DNA of 49,059 bases from JBBKWH01 sp037968855 (GCA_037968855.1 JBBKWH010000033.1:1-49059); one strand, 5' to 3'; counted from the first letter of the stretch, positions 24,712 through 33,710 are shown. The notes: generated by a model not told the origin, from the sequence alone. Program-made: numbers and translations.

Positions 24712-25851
24712 TCAGTAGCTACATAGAATCGAAAAGCCTTCTACAGTGAGTATCTGTAGATCTGTACTCCCGCCATCAGAATCAGACACACCCTGTACAG
24801 CCAATAAAGCCCTGAGGTTATTTGGTGGTTGGCCATTGGATTTTCGAAGCTTGTAAAGGTCAAAATCCTTCGATGCACGATACATCACGTGCCCGACGTT
24901 GCCATTATTAGGGAAGTCAGATGTAATCAAACTGAGGGTCAGCGGCACTTCTAATAAGAACTCAAATGACTCATCAAAAAAGCGGATCTTGGCAGTGGGT
25001 GTACTAAAGCCTGTATCACCTTGACCGGCATAACTGCCAAACTGGATATACCCATCAAATCGAAGCAAATAACCCTGTCGATTGAGATTTTGGCCCAGAG
25101 TAATATCTTCGATCACATAGTCAGATACAGGTTCGACATAGATGGGGTTGTAATCATTGAGGCAGTTACCTAATGAATAAGTACTCCCTTCGAGCTCATG
25201 GGTAACAGATCCAGCTGCTCGACCAAAATGGGTTGCGTATGGCGTACCGATATTGTGGGTCAAGCGAAAGAGCTGGCGAGGATTGATCTCACTGGCAAAA
25301 GCATATTGCGGGTGAGGATTGAGTGCGTTTTCGTGTTGCTGAAGTGCCTGTACTACACCAGCAATCAACGTCACTAAATTGGCATGCTCGAATGCGTTTT
25401 GGGCATCTAACGCATACTGCGGATGCGGATTCACAGCACCCAAATGCTGAGTCATCAGGATCTGTGCGTATGGCGTGTTGATATCCGTGCTAATGGTGAT
25501 GGCTTCGGTAGGGATCTGAGCCATTGCCATTGCAAAACTGGCTGCAAAATCTATATTGGCATCGATCACCACCAATGGATCTACACGCTGAGCTGTCGCA
25601 AAAACCACATCATCAGCCCAGAGTTTGAGCCCATATATCGCTTTTTGAGTTGATGACTTGAGCACAGCATGAAAGTGCATCACGTTGCTGTTTGGCTCCA
25701 CGATGCCGCCACCTAGTGGCCATCGCCCAATCTCAGTGCCTGATGCGTCATGCCCAGACAACTCAGTCATCTGAAGGCTAAACCCTGTATTTTCTGCATC
25801 AAGCGCAGCGTTTAGCCCTGCCGCTGTGATCGTAAAGATAATTGCTGCCAT
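24712..25851 (-). CDS. Tail fibre protein
   Basis: 379 aa from ATG 25851 (a longer frame begins at TTG 25869). The N-terminus AAIIFTITAAGLNAALDAENTGFSLQMTELSGHD resembles tail-fibre attachment domains. Two NPHPQYA motifs (AVNPHPQYALDAQNAF and ALNPHPQYAFASE) about 35 residues apart are typical of trimeric fibre shafts. The last 200 residues are beta-rich and probably form the receptor-binding tip. First gene of operon 4. No chaperone gene is obvious next to it. Confidence 0.7.
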   Translation of the reverse strand: MAAIIFTITAAGLNAALDAENTGFSLQMTELSGHDASGTEIGRWPLGGGIVEPNSNVMHFHAVLKSSTQKAIYGLKLWADDVVFATAQRVDPLVVIDANIDFAASFAMAMAQIPTEAITISTDINTPYAQILMTQHLGAVNPHPQYALDAQNAFEHANLVTLIAGVVQALQQHENALNPHPQYAFASEINPRQLFRLTHNIGTPYATHFGRAAGSVTHELEGSTYSLGNCLNDYNPIYVEPVSDYVIEDITLGQNLNRQGYLLRFDGYIQFGSYAGQGDTGFSTPTAKIRFFDESFEFLLEVPLTLSLITSDFPNNGNVGHVMYRASKDFDLYKLRKSNGQPPNNLRALLAVQGVSDSDGGSTDLQILTVEGFSILCSY

Positions 25852-25860
25852 GTGTACCAA

Positions 25861-25893
25861 GCCTATCAATCCGTAGACTCAGTATCAGATGGC
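25861..25893 (-). promoter_or_regulatory. Possible leader hairpin of the fibre operon
   Basis: In the mRNA GCCATC (25888-25893) can pair with GATAGGC (25861-25867) with one bulged A; the 3' arm holds the only AGG near the start. It is weaker than the hairpins of the other late operons. Confidence 0.35.
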
Positions 25894-25912
25894 ATGAATG
25901 GGCTATTGGGTG

Positions 25913-25921
25913 AGTTTGCGC
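25913..25921 (-). promoter_or_regulatory. Late-operon promoter element, operon 4
   Basis: GCGCAAACT on the minus strand, 62 nt upstream of ATG 25851, in the gap after the terminase stop. CATTCA follows after 12 nt as a possible -10. Confidence 0.6.
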
Positions 25922-25923
25922 TT

Positions 25924-27471
25924 CTAACAACCTCGTGCTGCCGCTGCTGCCTTCAGCCGCTCGATCGCATCAGACACGGCCACACTTGATACATGGGAAA
26001 CAGACTCAACAGGAATCGGCACCACGTCATCCATAAACATGAATGCAAACACATCGGCAATGTCTGGCGACTTAATGCCTTTTATGCGCATCTGCTCCTT
26101 GGTGAGTACGTACCAGCGAGCGCGGTTATCAAACACATAGGGCAAGCGTGAGATCTGTTCCAACACCTTCGGACGTCCCACTGGAATGAAGATCTTAAAG
26201 CGCCCTTCTGTAATCGCGCGACCCAGACATACAATCGCTTGGCTACGCTTATTGGCATAGTCAGCTTTTGCTTGTTCATCAAAGCACTGACCACCCCAGT
26301 TGACCTCCTGAAATGGTATGCCACGCTCTTGTAGCTTCTGAGCAAGGCCACGACCTGCGCCGTTCGCATCAACCACCAAGGTGGCATTGGAATACAACGA
26401 CATTTGATGATCAATAATGTTGAGTAGCAGCGTAATGTTGGATGTGTTGTCACACAGTGGAATATCCACAATCTCAACTTTACGCGCCCCATCACCATGA
26501 TGGGCATCACCCGATACCTTGCCCACCGCAATCACTGAATCGTCACGGCCTATACCACCGCCTACGTCCACTGCAATCACATAACCATAGCGATCAGTAC
26601 CGTGGATACATGCCCCTGCATAAGCCAATTCGCAGGCTCTGCGACCCGCCAAAAACTCCTTGGTTAAATCTGGAAATAATCCCAATACGCGAATTTGATA
26701 CAACGGATCATCACGTGACCCGTACTTTTCTAGCAACTCCGCCAAAAAGCCCGGTGTCACAATGGGTGACAGCTCACTGTTCATGATGATATTGACCCAC
26801 TTACCACCTGCGGTACGGCTCAGTCGATGGTGTGTGTCAAAAAAGAATCCTGCGCCACGAGTAGGCTGGCTGGTCAAAACCATACGGTTACGCGAATCGG
26901 TTAATGCCCCCGACAAGGTATCCAATACTTTGTCATCGATGCCTGATGCTTCATCACCCCAAATCAGCAGGTAGTCACCGTGCTGTCCAGCAATATTGGT
27001 GGGGCTATTTTTTGGGGCTGTTTTGGCAAGGATATGCCAAGTTGTTTGATGGCCAACAATGTAAACTTTTTCAGCAAGGATCTTAATGTAGTCAGCCAAC
27101 CACGCATAAGGACCATTTTGGAGCCGCATATAGCAGATGGTGATTTCTTTCCATGTCTGGTTACGCAGCTGCTGAATTTGTGGCGCCGTAAACAAGGTCA
27201 CTGAATGTGGAAAACACAGCAAATGCCAAAGCGATACGATGGCCATACTGCGTGTTTTGCCAGTACCATGACCAGAAGAAACAGTGGTACGACTACCGGG
27301 AAAGCGGATTGAATCAAACAGCTCAAACTGCTGCCATGTCACCGATTCAGCTTTACCCCACCGATCAGTGCCATCCATACCCAACACTTCTACGGCAAAC
27401 GCGAAGATGTTGTACTGGTAACGCTTTCTAAATTCGTACCATTCGGGTAGATCCTGCAACCCTGTCAGCAT
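25924..27471 (-). CDS. Terminase large subunit (P1 PacB-like)
   Basis: 515 aa. ATPase: Walker A SGHGTGKT (about 66-73), Walker B YLLIWGDEAS with DE at 173-174, coupling motif LTSQP (about 199-203). RNase-H-type nuclease: VIAVDVGGG (D302), LVVDANGAG (D368), and SPDIADVFAFMF near the C-terminus. It cuts and pumps DNA into proheads through the portal. It follows a 163-aa unknown gene after 3 nt. Unusually it is in a different operon from the small-subunit candidate at 37409. Confidence 0.9.
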   Translation of the reverse strand: MLTGLQDLPEWYEFRKRYQYNIFAFAVEVLGMDGTDRWGKAESVTWQQFELFDSIRFPGSRTTVSSGHGTGKTRSMAIVSLWHLLCFPHSVTLFTAPQIQQLRNQTWKEITICYMRLQNGPYAWLADYIKILAEKVYIVGHQTTWHILAKTAPKNSPTNIAGQHGDYLLIWGDEASGIDDKVLDTLSGALTDSRNRMVLTSQPTRGAGFFFDTHHRLSRTAGGKWVNIIMNSELSPIVTPGFLAELLEKYGSRDDPLYQIRVLGLFPDLTKEFLAGRRACELAYAGACIHGTDRYGYVIAVDVGGGIGRDDSVIAVGKVSGDAHHGDGARKVEIVDIPLCDNTSNITLLLNIIDHQMSLYSNATLVVDANGAGRGLAQKLQERGIPFQEVNWGGQCFDEQAKADYANKRSQAIVCLGRAITEGRFKIFIPVGRPKVLEQISRLPYVFDNRARWYVLTKEQMRIKGIKSPDIADVFAFMFMDDVVPIPVESVSHVSSVAVSDAIERLKAAAAARGC

Positions 27472-27474
27472 GAT

Positions 27475-27966
27475 TTAGAACCAGAACGGCAAGGCTGAAT
27501 CGTCGCTAATGTCCTGCTCAACCTCCTCATACGCGATGTTGTAGCCACGTGCAGCACGACTACTTGCCCAAATCAGGATCATTGATGCCATGTGATTGTT
27601 GGTGATATTGGTATCAAACCGCCACTTGATCCCACGCTCATCCACTTGCCCCGGCTGAATCACTTGACTGGGCCTAAAACGATTCACTGCTTCATCAAAC
27701 ACAATCAGTCCTAATTTATGGCGCTCCTGATACACGCTGATCACTTCAGATAGATGCTGCTCTTCGTTGTAGGCCAATTGCCAAGAACTCACCAAGCTGG
27801 GGGTATCGGTGACGATGACCGTATCCTTGGCACTTTTAGGTGTAGTGGTAAAAATATCTTGTTTGCTAATCATCACCAGATTGGTTGGGATATCCAATAA
27901 CCCCACCAGATGCACAGATTCGCCTTTGTAGGTACTGACCAAGGCGCGGATCAAGATGGTATTCAT
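27475..27966 (-). CDS. Late protein upstream of terminase, unknown function
   Basis: 163 aa, start overlapping the upstream stop as ATGA. Mixed alpha/beta with strands ILIRALVSTYKG, VHLVGLLDIP, LGLIVFDEAVNRF and an acidic tail (YEEVEQDISDDSALPFWF). No domain recognised. Coupled on both sides to packaging and structural genes. Confidence 0.5.
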   Translation of the reverse strand: MNTILIRALVSTYKGESVHLVGLLDIPTNLVMISKQDIFTTTPKSAKDTVIVTDTPSLVSSWQLAYNEEQHLSEVISVYQERHKLGLIVFDEAVNRFRPSQVIQPGQVDERGIKWRFDTNITNNHMASMILIWASSRAARGYNIAYEEVEQDISDDSALPFWF

Positions 27967-28784
27967 GGCTGCACTTCGATGGTGGTGTCACCTGTCAACA
28001 GATCCGCATGAAGGTCTACCGCCATTACTGGCGTTTGAATATGGCTATCAGTCACAACGGACACCACGACCGGCTGATTGGTCATTGGCCCAGTACCTGA
28101 TCCACCTCCACCAGAAGAACCACCACCCCCACTGCCGTCACCACGTTGGCGGATCAGCTGTGGCACCAAACCCGCCAAGGTCACATCAACAGACCAACCC
28201 TTTAAATTGTCTTGGCTGGATGTGATCGCTGGGCTTAACTCGTTATCAAAGATCGTCATGGTCCAATCGCTGACTAGACCATCTGCCATATTGATTTTGA
28301 TGATCTGCCGTCGCTTGGCTTCATCGCTCATAAACGCGCAGAACTGAGCCGCTACAAAGCTCGCGCTATGCGCATTGGGTGCAAAGAAAACCACTTGGGC
28401 ACGCACACCCAACGGAATGGCTCGCATCTTGAAATATCGGTGCTGTGGATCATTTGGGATAGGCACATCTACCGCGTATGGCACGCCCAATAAATTGGAT
28501 AAGGCGGGTATCGATGCCGCTGCCTCAAAGGTGGTCAACATAACCGGCAAATACGCAGTACTACCGCCTTCCGTGCCGTTAGTATTGGTACGCCACCACT
28601 TCAACATGGCATCGGCATCATCAATCGATGCAGATGGACACACCCCAATGGCCTTGCGTGGGTCACGGTTACACCAGTCCAGTAAATCATCCGTATCGGG
28701 TATCACCCAAGCATGGAAGTCACGCAGCAGCGCACCCCATGTATTCTGAAAGGCTTCTGTGACCGACCACGGTTTAACCGTCAT
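27963..28784 (-). CDS. Probable tail/baseplate structural protein
   Basis: 273 aa. Residues 1-215 form one domain rich in strands (AVDVPIPNDPQHRYFKMRAIPLGVRAQVVFFAPN, WSVDVTLAGLVPQLI). A poly-Gly/Ser linker (about 219-233) leads to a short Val/Thr-rich C-terminal module. Gly-rich hinges are common in virion proteins. It lies between the prohead-protease-like gene and the terminase. Exact role not recognised. Confidence 0.45.
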   Translation of the reverse strand: MTVKPWSVTEAFQNTWGALLRDFHAWVIPDTDDLLDWCNRDPRKAIGVCPSASIDDADAMLKWWRTNTNGTEGGSTAYLPVMLTTFEAAASIPALSNLLGVPYAVDVPIPNDPQHRYFKMRAIPLGVRAQVVFFAPNAHSASFVAAQFCAFMSDEAKRRQIIKINMADGLVSDWTMTIFDNELSPAITSSQDNLKGWSVDVTLAGLVPQLIRQRGDGSGGGGSSGGGGSGTGPMTNQPVVVSVVTDSHIQTPVMAVDLHADLLTGDTTIEVQP

Positions 28785-28786
28785 GA

Positions 28787-29677
28787 TCAGCGCCCTAAAA
28801 ACTTCAGTAGTCGGGAAATCGGCTTAACTGTTGGGATCTGCTGTTCCGTAGGATCGTCAGCACTGCCATCGTCTAAGACAGGCAATTGCGCATACAAAAA
28901 GCGTTGTGGTGCGTCGTGGTCAACGGGAACAGTTGGGCAAATCAAACTATCAAAGACCGACTCTTGGCGTTCGCGCTGCCGTTGCTCACGTTGCTGCTGG
29001 CTGTTCATGCGATTAAGGGCTTCTTGCTCTAATTCAGCGATACGCGTGTAAGCGTCGTCGAGCTCACGATCTTTGGTGGCCTCCTGATGTAGTGAGTCAA
29101 AGATATGGATGATCGATGCTTCCAATTCTTGCCGCATCGCCAACACCTGCGGGCTATCACTAGGCATATCACCATGCAAAGAATCAAAGGCCGCCTCAAA
29201 CGCAATCCCTGCTGTATTGTCCAAATAGTTGGGAACAAACACATAGTCAAACCCGTAGATTCGCGCTGGTTGCTTGGGCAAGGTCCCTTTGAAGTAATCC
29301 ACGGCACTGCTAAAGCCGCCAATGTTGGCTTTATATTGCTTGTAGGCTTTCTTTCCTGCGTCGTTATCCAAAAACTCTTGCTGATGCGTCACTTTGCCAT
29401 CTGGTGTGGAATGCAGATAGACGGTGCGGACAGCTGGCTCAAGGCGAACAACCTTGCCACCTACAACTGCCGATTCAGGCACATTCATATCAAACAATAA
29501 GCGGAACTGGTGTCCGTAATAGCCGATCAGTGCGCCATTCTTGACCAGCTCTTGGGTCGCTGCACTATTGATCATGCTAACCAGTGCAGGCACGTTAATG
29601 TTATTGCGGTCTGTGCCGTTGAGCTTATAACCACGATCTTTGAGGTCGTATGTGATCTTGGCGGTACGATGTGCCAT
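28787..29677 (-). CDS. Head-processing (prohead protease-like) protein, P1 Pro-like
   Basis: 296 aa, first gene of operon 5. The N-terminal half has a pattern I associate with phage head-processing proteins: IGYYGHQFRLLFDMNVPES, VVRLEPAVRTVYLHSTPDGKVTHQQEFLDNDAGKKAYKQYKANIGGFSSAVD. The C-terminal half is Gln/Glu/Arg-rich coiled coil, as in protease-scaffold fusions. It would cleave the delta-like N-terminus of the capsid protein and internal proteins. A catalytic triad cannot be fixed by eye (candidates H52 region and S147-S148). Confidence 0.5.
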   Translation of the reverse strand: MAHRTAKITYDLKDRGYKLNGTDRNNINVPALVSMINSAATQELVKNGALIGYYGHQFRLLFDMNVPESAVVGGKVVRLEPAVRTVYLHSTPDGKVTHQQEFLDNDAGKKAYKQYKANIGGFSSAVDYFKGTLPKQPARIYGFDYVFVPNYLDNTAGIAFEAAFDSLHGDMPSDSPQVLAMRQELEASIIHIFDSLHQEATKDRELDDAYTRIAELEQEALNRMNSQQQREQRQRERQESVFDSLICPTVPVDHDAPQRFLYAQLPVLDDGSADDPTEQQIPTVKPISRLLKFLGR

Positions 29678-29684
29678 GACAAGG

Positions 29685-29706
29685 CCCCTAAATGACTGAT
29701 TAGAGG
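29685..29706 (-). promoter_or_regulatory. Leader hairpin sequestering the Shine-Dalgarno of operon 5
   Basis: CCTCTAA (29700-29706 side) pairs with TTTAGGGG (29685-29692 side) with one wobble. The 3' arm UUUAGGGG is the ribosome site of ATG 29677, almost the same as in operon 1. It starts 34 nt after the late element. Confidence 0.6.
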
Positions 29707-29739
29707 CAGTGTGGAGGGGTGCTAATGCTGTGTTTGGAT

Positions 29740-29748
29740 GGTTTGCGC
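29740..29748 (-). promoter_or_regulatory. Late-operon promoter element, operon 5
   Basis: GCGCAAACC on the minus strand, 63 nt upstream of ATG 29677; CATTAG follows after 12 nt as a possible -10. Confidence 0.65.
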
Positions 29749-29776
29749 GACTTTGAGCGTTGATGAATAGACTTGG

Positions 29777-29797
29777 TTTTATGTTTTATGTTTTATG
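29777..29797. repeat. Short tandem repeat (TTTTATG)x3
   Basis: Three perfect 7-bp units plus a partial fourth, in the gap between operon 5 and the CPCC gene. Probably slippage-generated. Confidence 0.8.
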
Positions 29798-29840
29798 TTT
29801 TAATTTCTTTTTTATCTAATCTTGTATTTTTGGATTTTAC

Positions 29841-30158
29841 ATGACAAGTCGTGAACGCTCTGAACGAGGATTGTATGCCTGCGTATGCTGTGGGTATGCA
29901 ACGATTGATACGCCAGATTGCTACGATATCTGCCCGATTTGCTTTTGGGAAGACGCTGGACAAGACGACAGTGATGCGCATGAATGTTGGGATGGACCGA
30001 ATCATGTAAGCCTTCTTGAAGCTAGACGAAACTTTCTTGTCTTCGGTGCAGCTGAGATGAAAGATATCAAACATGTGCGTGCACCGAATCAAAATGATCA
30101 AAATCTAAGACACTATCGCCTTGAGTACACGGTCGTTTCTGATCAAAAAAAGCCTTGA
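29841..30158 (+). CDS. CPCC-family cysteine-rich protein (cargo gene)
   Basis: 105 aa. It has the CPCC-family layout: LYACVCCGYATID near the start, YDICPICFWEDAGQDD, then GPNHVSLLEARRNFLVFGAAEMKDIKHVRAP. Here the first motif is CVCC rather than CPCC. The cysteine pairs suggest one zinc site. Family members are small bacterial proteins of unknown function, often in variable regions. It is opposite to the late genes and convergent with HigBA. Confidence 0.75.
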   Translation: MTSRERSERGLYACVCCGYATIDTPDCYDICPICFWEDAGQDDSDAHECWDGPNHVSLLEARRNFLVFGAAEMKDIKHVRAPNQNDQNLRHYRLEYTVVSDQKKP

Positions 30159-30217
30159 TCCTACTCGAACCATCATTTTGACATGAATCTTCGGTTAGTT
30201 TGGTGGGTGCTGCGGCT

Positions 30218-30523
30218 CTAGTGAGCCACAACTGCTGTAAACGGCTGAATAACTGGTCTTGGACGCTGAGCCACCAACCACAAATCATGCTTGACCTGTA
30301 CCCGCATCAACAAATCAGCATTCATCCCCAAAGCAGCCTGCAAGCGCAACGCAATGTCAGCCGTTAATGGCGCTTTACCATTGATGATGCGAGACAGCAT
30401 GGCACGTGTGATATGAATACCTTCAGCTAATTGCGTAATGCTGATCGGTTGCCCACTTTCTTTTAAACCATCAAGCCAGTCTGCAATGAGCTGACCTGCG
30501 TGTGCTGGGTTGTGCATGTTCAT
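30218..30523 (-). CDS. higA: HigA-like antitoxin
   Basis: 101 aa from ATG 30523; the longer frame covers the end of higB. The HTH (about residues 30-70: SITQLAEGIHITRAMLSRIINGKAPLTADIALRLQAALG) matches the HigA/VapI family. It neutralises the HigB toxin encoded just upstream and represses the operon by binding the palindromes at 30829-30864. The 7-nt spacing supports co-transcription. Confidence 0.85.
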   Translation of the reverse strand: MNMHNPAHAGQLIADWLDGLKESGQPISITQLAEGIHITRAMLSRIINGKAPLTADIALRLQAALGMNADLLMRVQVKHDLWLVAQRPRPVIQPFTAVVAH

Positions 30524-30530
30524 AGCCACC

Positions 30531-30809
30531 TCAATGATAATCCTGATAATCGACGATATAGGCATTGCCATTTTCAAATCGAAAGGTCAAACGCCAGTTG
30601 GCATTGACGGTAATCGACCAATGCCCTTCTAAACTGCCCTTTAAAGGATGCAGTCGCCAACCGGGTACATTCATCTGATCAACGTCTTGCGCTTCATTCA
30701 AAGTGGTCAACTGAATTTGCAGCTTAGTCACATGCTTTGATTGGATTCCTGCTGTAGATCCTGTGCAGAAGAACTTTTCTAAGCCCTTGTGCTTGAACGT
30801 CACAATCAT
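30531..30809 (-). CDS. higB: HigB-like RelE-superfamily toxin
   Basis: 92 aa, ATG 30809. It has the HigB pattern: FKHKGLEKFF at the N-terminus and WRLHPLKGSLEGHWSITVNANWRLTFRFENGNAYIVDYQDYH at the C-terminus, typical of ribosome-dependent mRNA interferases. Toxin-first order is characteristic of higBA. It is inserted between late operons 5 and 6 with its own operator, and probably acts as a plasmid- or prophage-stabilising or defence cassette. Confidence 0.85.
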   Translation of the reverse strand: MIVTFKHKGLEKFFCTGSTAGIQSKHVTKLQIQLTTLNEAQDVDQMNVPGWRLHPLKGSLEGHWSITVNANWRLTFRFENGNAYIVDYQDYH

Positions 30810-30828
30810 GAATGAAATGCCTATAGCT

Positions 30829-30864
30829 GTATAGTAATACTATACGATGATTAAAATCGTATAG
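30829..30864 (-). promoter_or_regulatory. higBA operator palindromes
   Basis: GTATAGTA-A-TACTATAC (30829-30845) overlaps a second inverted repeat, CTATACGAT and ATCGTATAG (30840-30848, 30856-30864). Both lie just upstream of higB and share the half-site CTATAC; likely HigA binding sites. Confidence 0.7.
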
Positions 30865-30887
30865 CAACAGTACACACCTTAGCGCAT

Positions 30888-31535
30888 TTAAAAGGGAGAG
30901 AAATTGGCAACCTGCATCCCTTTCATCACCGTAGCCACACCAACTTGGCTATCCTCCACCGCCACATCAATGACCACCGAAGGGACGATATTGGCGGGTA
31001 CTAACCGGCGTAGCACTGGTGCAAGCTCAGATAGATCGCTGCGTGGAATCGACCCATCATCACTGAGCAGAATCTGCACCCGTGAGGTGAGAAAGAAATC
31101 CTCCTGATTGTACGGATCATGGGTAAGGTGGTGCGGGTATTGCCCCTCTGCGGTATGCCATAGACGGCGAATCGTCCATTGCTGTGGCCACAACAACTGA
31201 AGCATGAATTGCAAAAACCCTAGCCCGCGTTCACTGCCCAAGCCAATCCATGAGGTGTAGATCGCTCTCATGATTGCCGTGGTGATCGCGGTATCCGTTG
31301 TACTGGCACTGCGTACCAACACTGCTAGGCCATCATGCTTACTCATCCGCTCCAACACGTTACGGCTACCAAGCATAGGAGCACCATAGTCACGCAGATC
31401 CGTCACACGCTCACCAAGCAGATTCAAGCCATACACGAATAGATCAGCCAACATCAGCTCAATCTCATCAGCGGCATGTTGAGCAGCAATCGGTGCGCCA
31501 AGGCTTTGCACCATGGGAAAATTTACTGACTCCAT
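30888..31535 (-). CDS. Baseplate-associated protein (follows J)
   Basis: 215 aa, overlapping the baseplate J gene end by 13 nt. Contains LRDYGAPMLGSRNVLERMSKHDGLAVLVRSAS and a Trp-rich stretch LQLLWPQQWTIRRLWHTAEG, resembling proteins that follow J in contractile phages (gpI position). It is the last gene of late operon 6. The gpI-like role is inferred from position. Confidence 0.5.
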   Translation of the reverse strand: MESVNFPMVQSLGAPIAAQHAADEIELMLADLFVYGLNLLGERVTDLRDYGAPMLGSRNVLERMSKHDGLAVLVRSASTTDTAITTAIMRAIYTSWIGLGSERGLGFLQFMLQLLWPQQWTIRRLWHTAEGQYPHHLTHDPYNQEDFFLTSRVQILLSDDGSIPRSDLSELAPVLRRLVPANIVPSVVIDVAVEDSQVGVATVMKGMQVANFSPF

Positions 31536-33004
31536 ACCACCGCCTCATCTGCTGACCGGCTCAGGTTAAAGCTGATACTGCCTTCGGTGAGATACACCCA
31601 TGTGTTTGGGTAGATTGCCGGTATGCCGACCACTGAGATTGAAAAGTCACTGAGATTGTCTTGGAAGGCTGACACTTGCTCACGTAGCAGCTTGGCAGCT
31701 TGCTGTAGGTTAAGACCATTGGCCAATGGACGGCTGACTGCAATTTTCCCTTTGCCATATTTGGCCAACAATGCGTTTTTGATCTGTTCACGCACCGCAT
31801 CAAGGCTATGCACTGCCGCAATACGCCCAGTAATCAAGATGGGATAGGCCAATGCTACAGGATCCACGAACTTAACCCGACCGGTATACAAGCTATCGGC
31901 TGATGCAATCTTAAGCGAGATATCTGCCTTTAGCGTATTGAGGTCTTGGCCGAGCTTGGGCACCACCGACACAAACAGCCGATTAATGTCGGTCACATCC
32001 ACACTGCCAAAGGCCAACTCATGGATGGCTTCATTCCACACTGACAGGAAGTCTGCACGCATCCCAAAGAATCGGCGTACCAACATGTCAAAGTTGCCCA
32101 AGTACACTGCGTTTTCATCGTACAAGGCGGGATAGTTGGCCAGTTGTTGCAGCAAGGCTAAATCGGGTGGATTAGCGCCAGACTGAATCAGCTCACCACC
32201 AGCAAACGAGATGCGTAGTTTGCGTTCCTCAATGGTCAGTAGCTCCACCAGACTGGCCTGATTCAATTGCTCGATGGGCACTTCACCGTAGGTTTCCAGC
32301 ACTGTCACGCTGTACTGGTCGTTGGTTTGAGCTTCTACCCCGACTCGCCCCTGTATGCCCCACTGTATCAACACACTACGCTGACTATCGGTGAGCAAGG
32401 TAAAGGACAGATCATCCGGCTGTACGTTCATCCACCGGGGTGCATAGGTGTAGGCTTGATTGCTGGCATTGCGTAGTTGGGGAATTGCACACAGGTACAT
32501 GCCAGATGTGACATTTACCCGCGCTGTATGCAGTGGTCCACCGAGATCCACCGTGTAAGCAATGGTACGCAGTTGGGATTGCTCACAACTGACCAATGCG
32601 GTGCTTGGTTGCCCATTACTTTGCACTGGATCCACTGTCACAGATGCCAACAACCGCCATACACGCCCCAAACCGTCTTTGATATACCGACCGGCTGACA
32701 AGGTGACTGAGCTGCTCCCACTGTTGGACACCAACACCTTGTATTGCGTGGCGCGGGCAAACGGCAAAATCCCTTTTGCTGAGGTATCCGCCAAAATGGT
32801 GCGTTCGCGCGTCTTGGTGAATGGCTCTTGTTCGTGGCTGTCGAGATCTTCCCCGACCAACACCAAATAATCCTCAATCGCGCCGATCTGGACGGTTAAG
32901 CGAGGATCACCCGCTTGGTAGAGTACAGCGAGTTCTGGATAGTTGGATAATCGCGCTACCAGTGCGGCTTTAAGCTCAGAACGTGTAGGCACTTGTATTC
33001 TCAC
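31523..33004 (-). CDS. Baseplate J-like protein
   Basis: 493 aa from GTG 33004 (GTG 32992 also possible). An N-terminal helical region with TRERTILADTSAKGILPFARAT is followed by Ig/beta segments (YKVLVSNSGSSSVTLSAGRYIKDGLGRVWRLL). The C-terminal half contains LDAVREQIKNALLAKYGKGKIAVSRPLANGLNLQQAAKLLREQVSAFQDNLSDFSISV, like the gpJ/gp6 C-terminal arm that binds neighbouring wedges. It forms the inner baseplate ring that triggers contraction. Confidence 0.65.
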   Translation of the reverse strand: MRIQVPTRSELKAALVARLSNYPELAVLYQAGDPRLTVQIGAIEDYLVLVGEDLDSHEQEPFTKTRERTILADTSAKGILPFARATQYKVLVSNSGSSSVTLSAGRYIKDGLGRVWRLLASVTVDPVQSNGQPSTALVSCEQSQLRTIAYTVDLGGPLHTARVNVTSGMYLCAIPQLRNASNQAYTYAPRWMNVQPDDLSFTLLTDSQRSVLIQWGIQGRVGVEAQTNDQYSVTVLETYGEVPIEQLNQASLVELLTIEERKLRISFAGGELIQSGANPPDLALLQQLANYPALYDENAVYLGNFDMLVRRFFGMRADFLSVWNEAIHELAFGSVDVTDINRLFVSVVPKLGQDLNTLKADISLKIASADSLYTGRVKFVDPVALAYPILITGRIAAVHSLDAVREQIKNALLAKYGKGKIAVSRPLANGLNLQQAAKLLREQVSAFQDNLSDFSISVVGIPAIYPNTWVYLTEGSISFNLSRSADEAVVWSQ

Positions 33005-33311
33005 TGGTCAGATCAGGCTGTTGTTTGGATGGCTCACCTACCGCGATCAGGACATTGCCCAACTTAATGCTGATTAGACGGGTGCTATACCCTTCAGTGG
33101 TGGCCATGATATTGAGTTGATTGGATGGGATGCTTTGCAGGATCGGAATATCGCGCTTCATCTTGGCCAAGTATTCGTCCGCCACTGGCGCAGATAACGG
33201 ATTGAGCAGCAGCTTGTGGTTGATATGCCCATAGTCGGTACCAAAGTAGTGATAGGCCGGTACAGACAGCCAGTGCTCAATCATCCCGACCACCTGTGCT
33301 GCATCAATCAT
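32976..33311 (-). CDS. Baseplate-region protein of unknown function
   Basis: 111 aa from ATG 33311, overlapping the upstream stop as ATGA; the longer open frame is a shadow of the membrane-protein gene. Segments LLLNPLSAPVADEYLAKMKRDIPILQSI and YSTRLISIKLGNVLIAVGEPS look like a compact alpha/beta wedge protein. The gp25/W-like position before J fits, but its conserved EPR motif is not seen, so this is uncertain. Confidence 0.5.
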   Translation of the reverse strand: MIDAAQVVGMIEHWLSVPAYHYFGTDYGHINHKLLLNPLSAPVADEYLAKMKRDIPILQSIPSNQLNIMATTEGYSTRLISIKLGNVLIAVGEPSKQQPDLTSENTSAYTF

Positions 33312-33700
33312 GCTTGCCCACCATCGACTTGGGCTGGTCGTTGCCGAAACACCATGGCGTTGGCAACCATCAAAGGGTTGATCACGCAGCGTAGCCACAG
33401 CACGCTGACACAGGCGATGGATAGCAACATGATCAGGAAGATCCCCGATGCACCCAACAAGCCAAAATGCGCGGCAAGCTCGCAGATCCGCCATACGGCA
33501 AAGCCATAGATCAACGCACCAACAGCGGTAAATGTGATGATCACCCATTTGGCCTTACGCAGTAGCAAAGGCCACCGATGTGGATCAATCAGTAATGGCA
33601 AATACTGAGCACGTTTGACCATCAGCCAACGTAAGCAGGTGATGGCATGCACCAGTAGCAACAGCATGACCACCAGATCCGGCAATAAGCGAATATCCAT
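33308..33700 (-). CDS. Small membrane protein, holin candidate
   Basis: 130 aa with about three membrane helices (LLPDLVVMLLLLVHAITCLRWL, KWVIITFTAVGALIYGFAVWRI, SGIFLIMLLSIACVSVLWL) and a short polar C-terminus. Size and topology suit a class I holin. It sits in the late baseplate operon, an unusual but possible place. A membrane-anchored injection protein is the alternative. Confidence 0.5.
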   Translation of the reverse strand: MDIRLLPDLVVMLLLLVHAITCLRWLMVKRAQYLPLLIDPHRWPLLLRKAKWVIITFTAVGALIYGFAVWRICELAAHFGLLGASGIFLIMLLSIACVSVLWLRCVINPLMVANAMVFRQRPAQVDGGQA

Positions 33701-33710
33701 GATGCTGCCC

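Noticed and set aside
33312..33548. N-terminal extension of the baseplate-region gene
   Set aside because: It overlaps the membrane-protein gene fully; the ATGA start at 33311 is far better.
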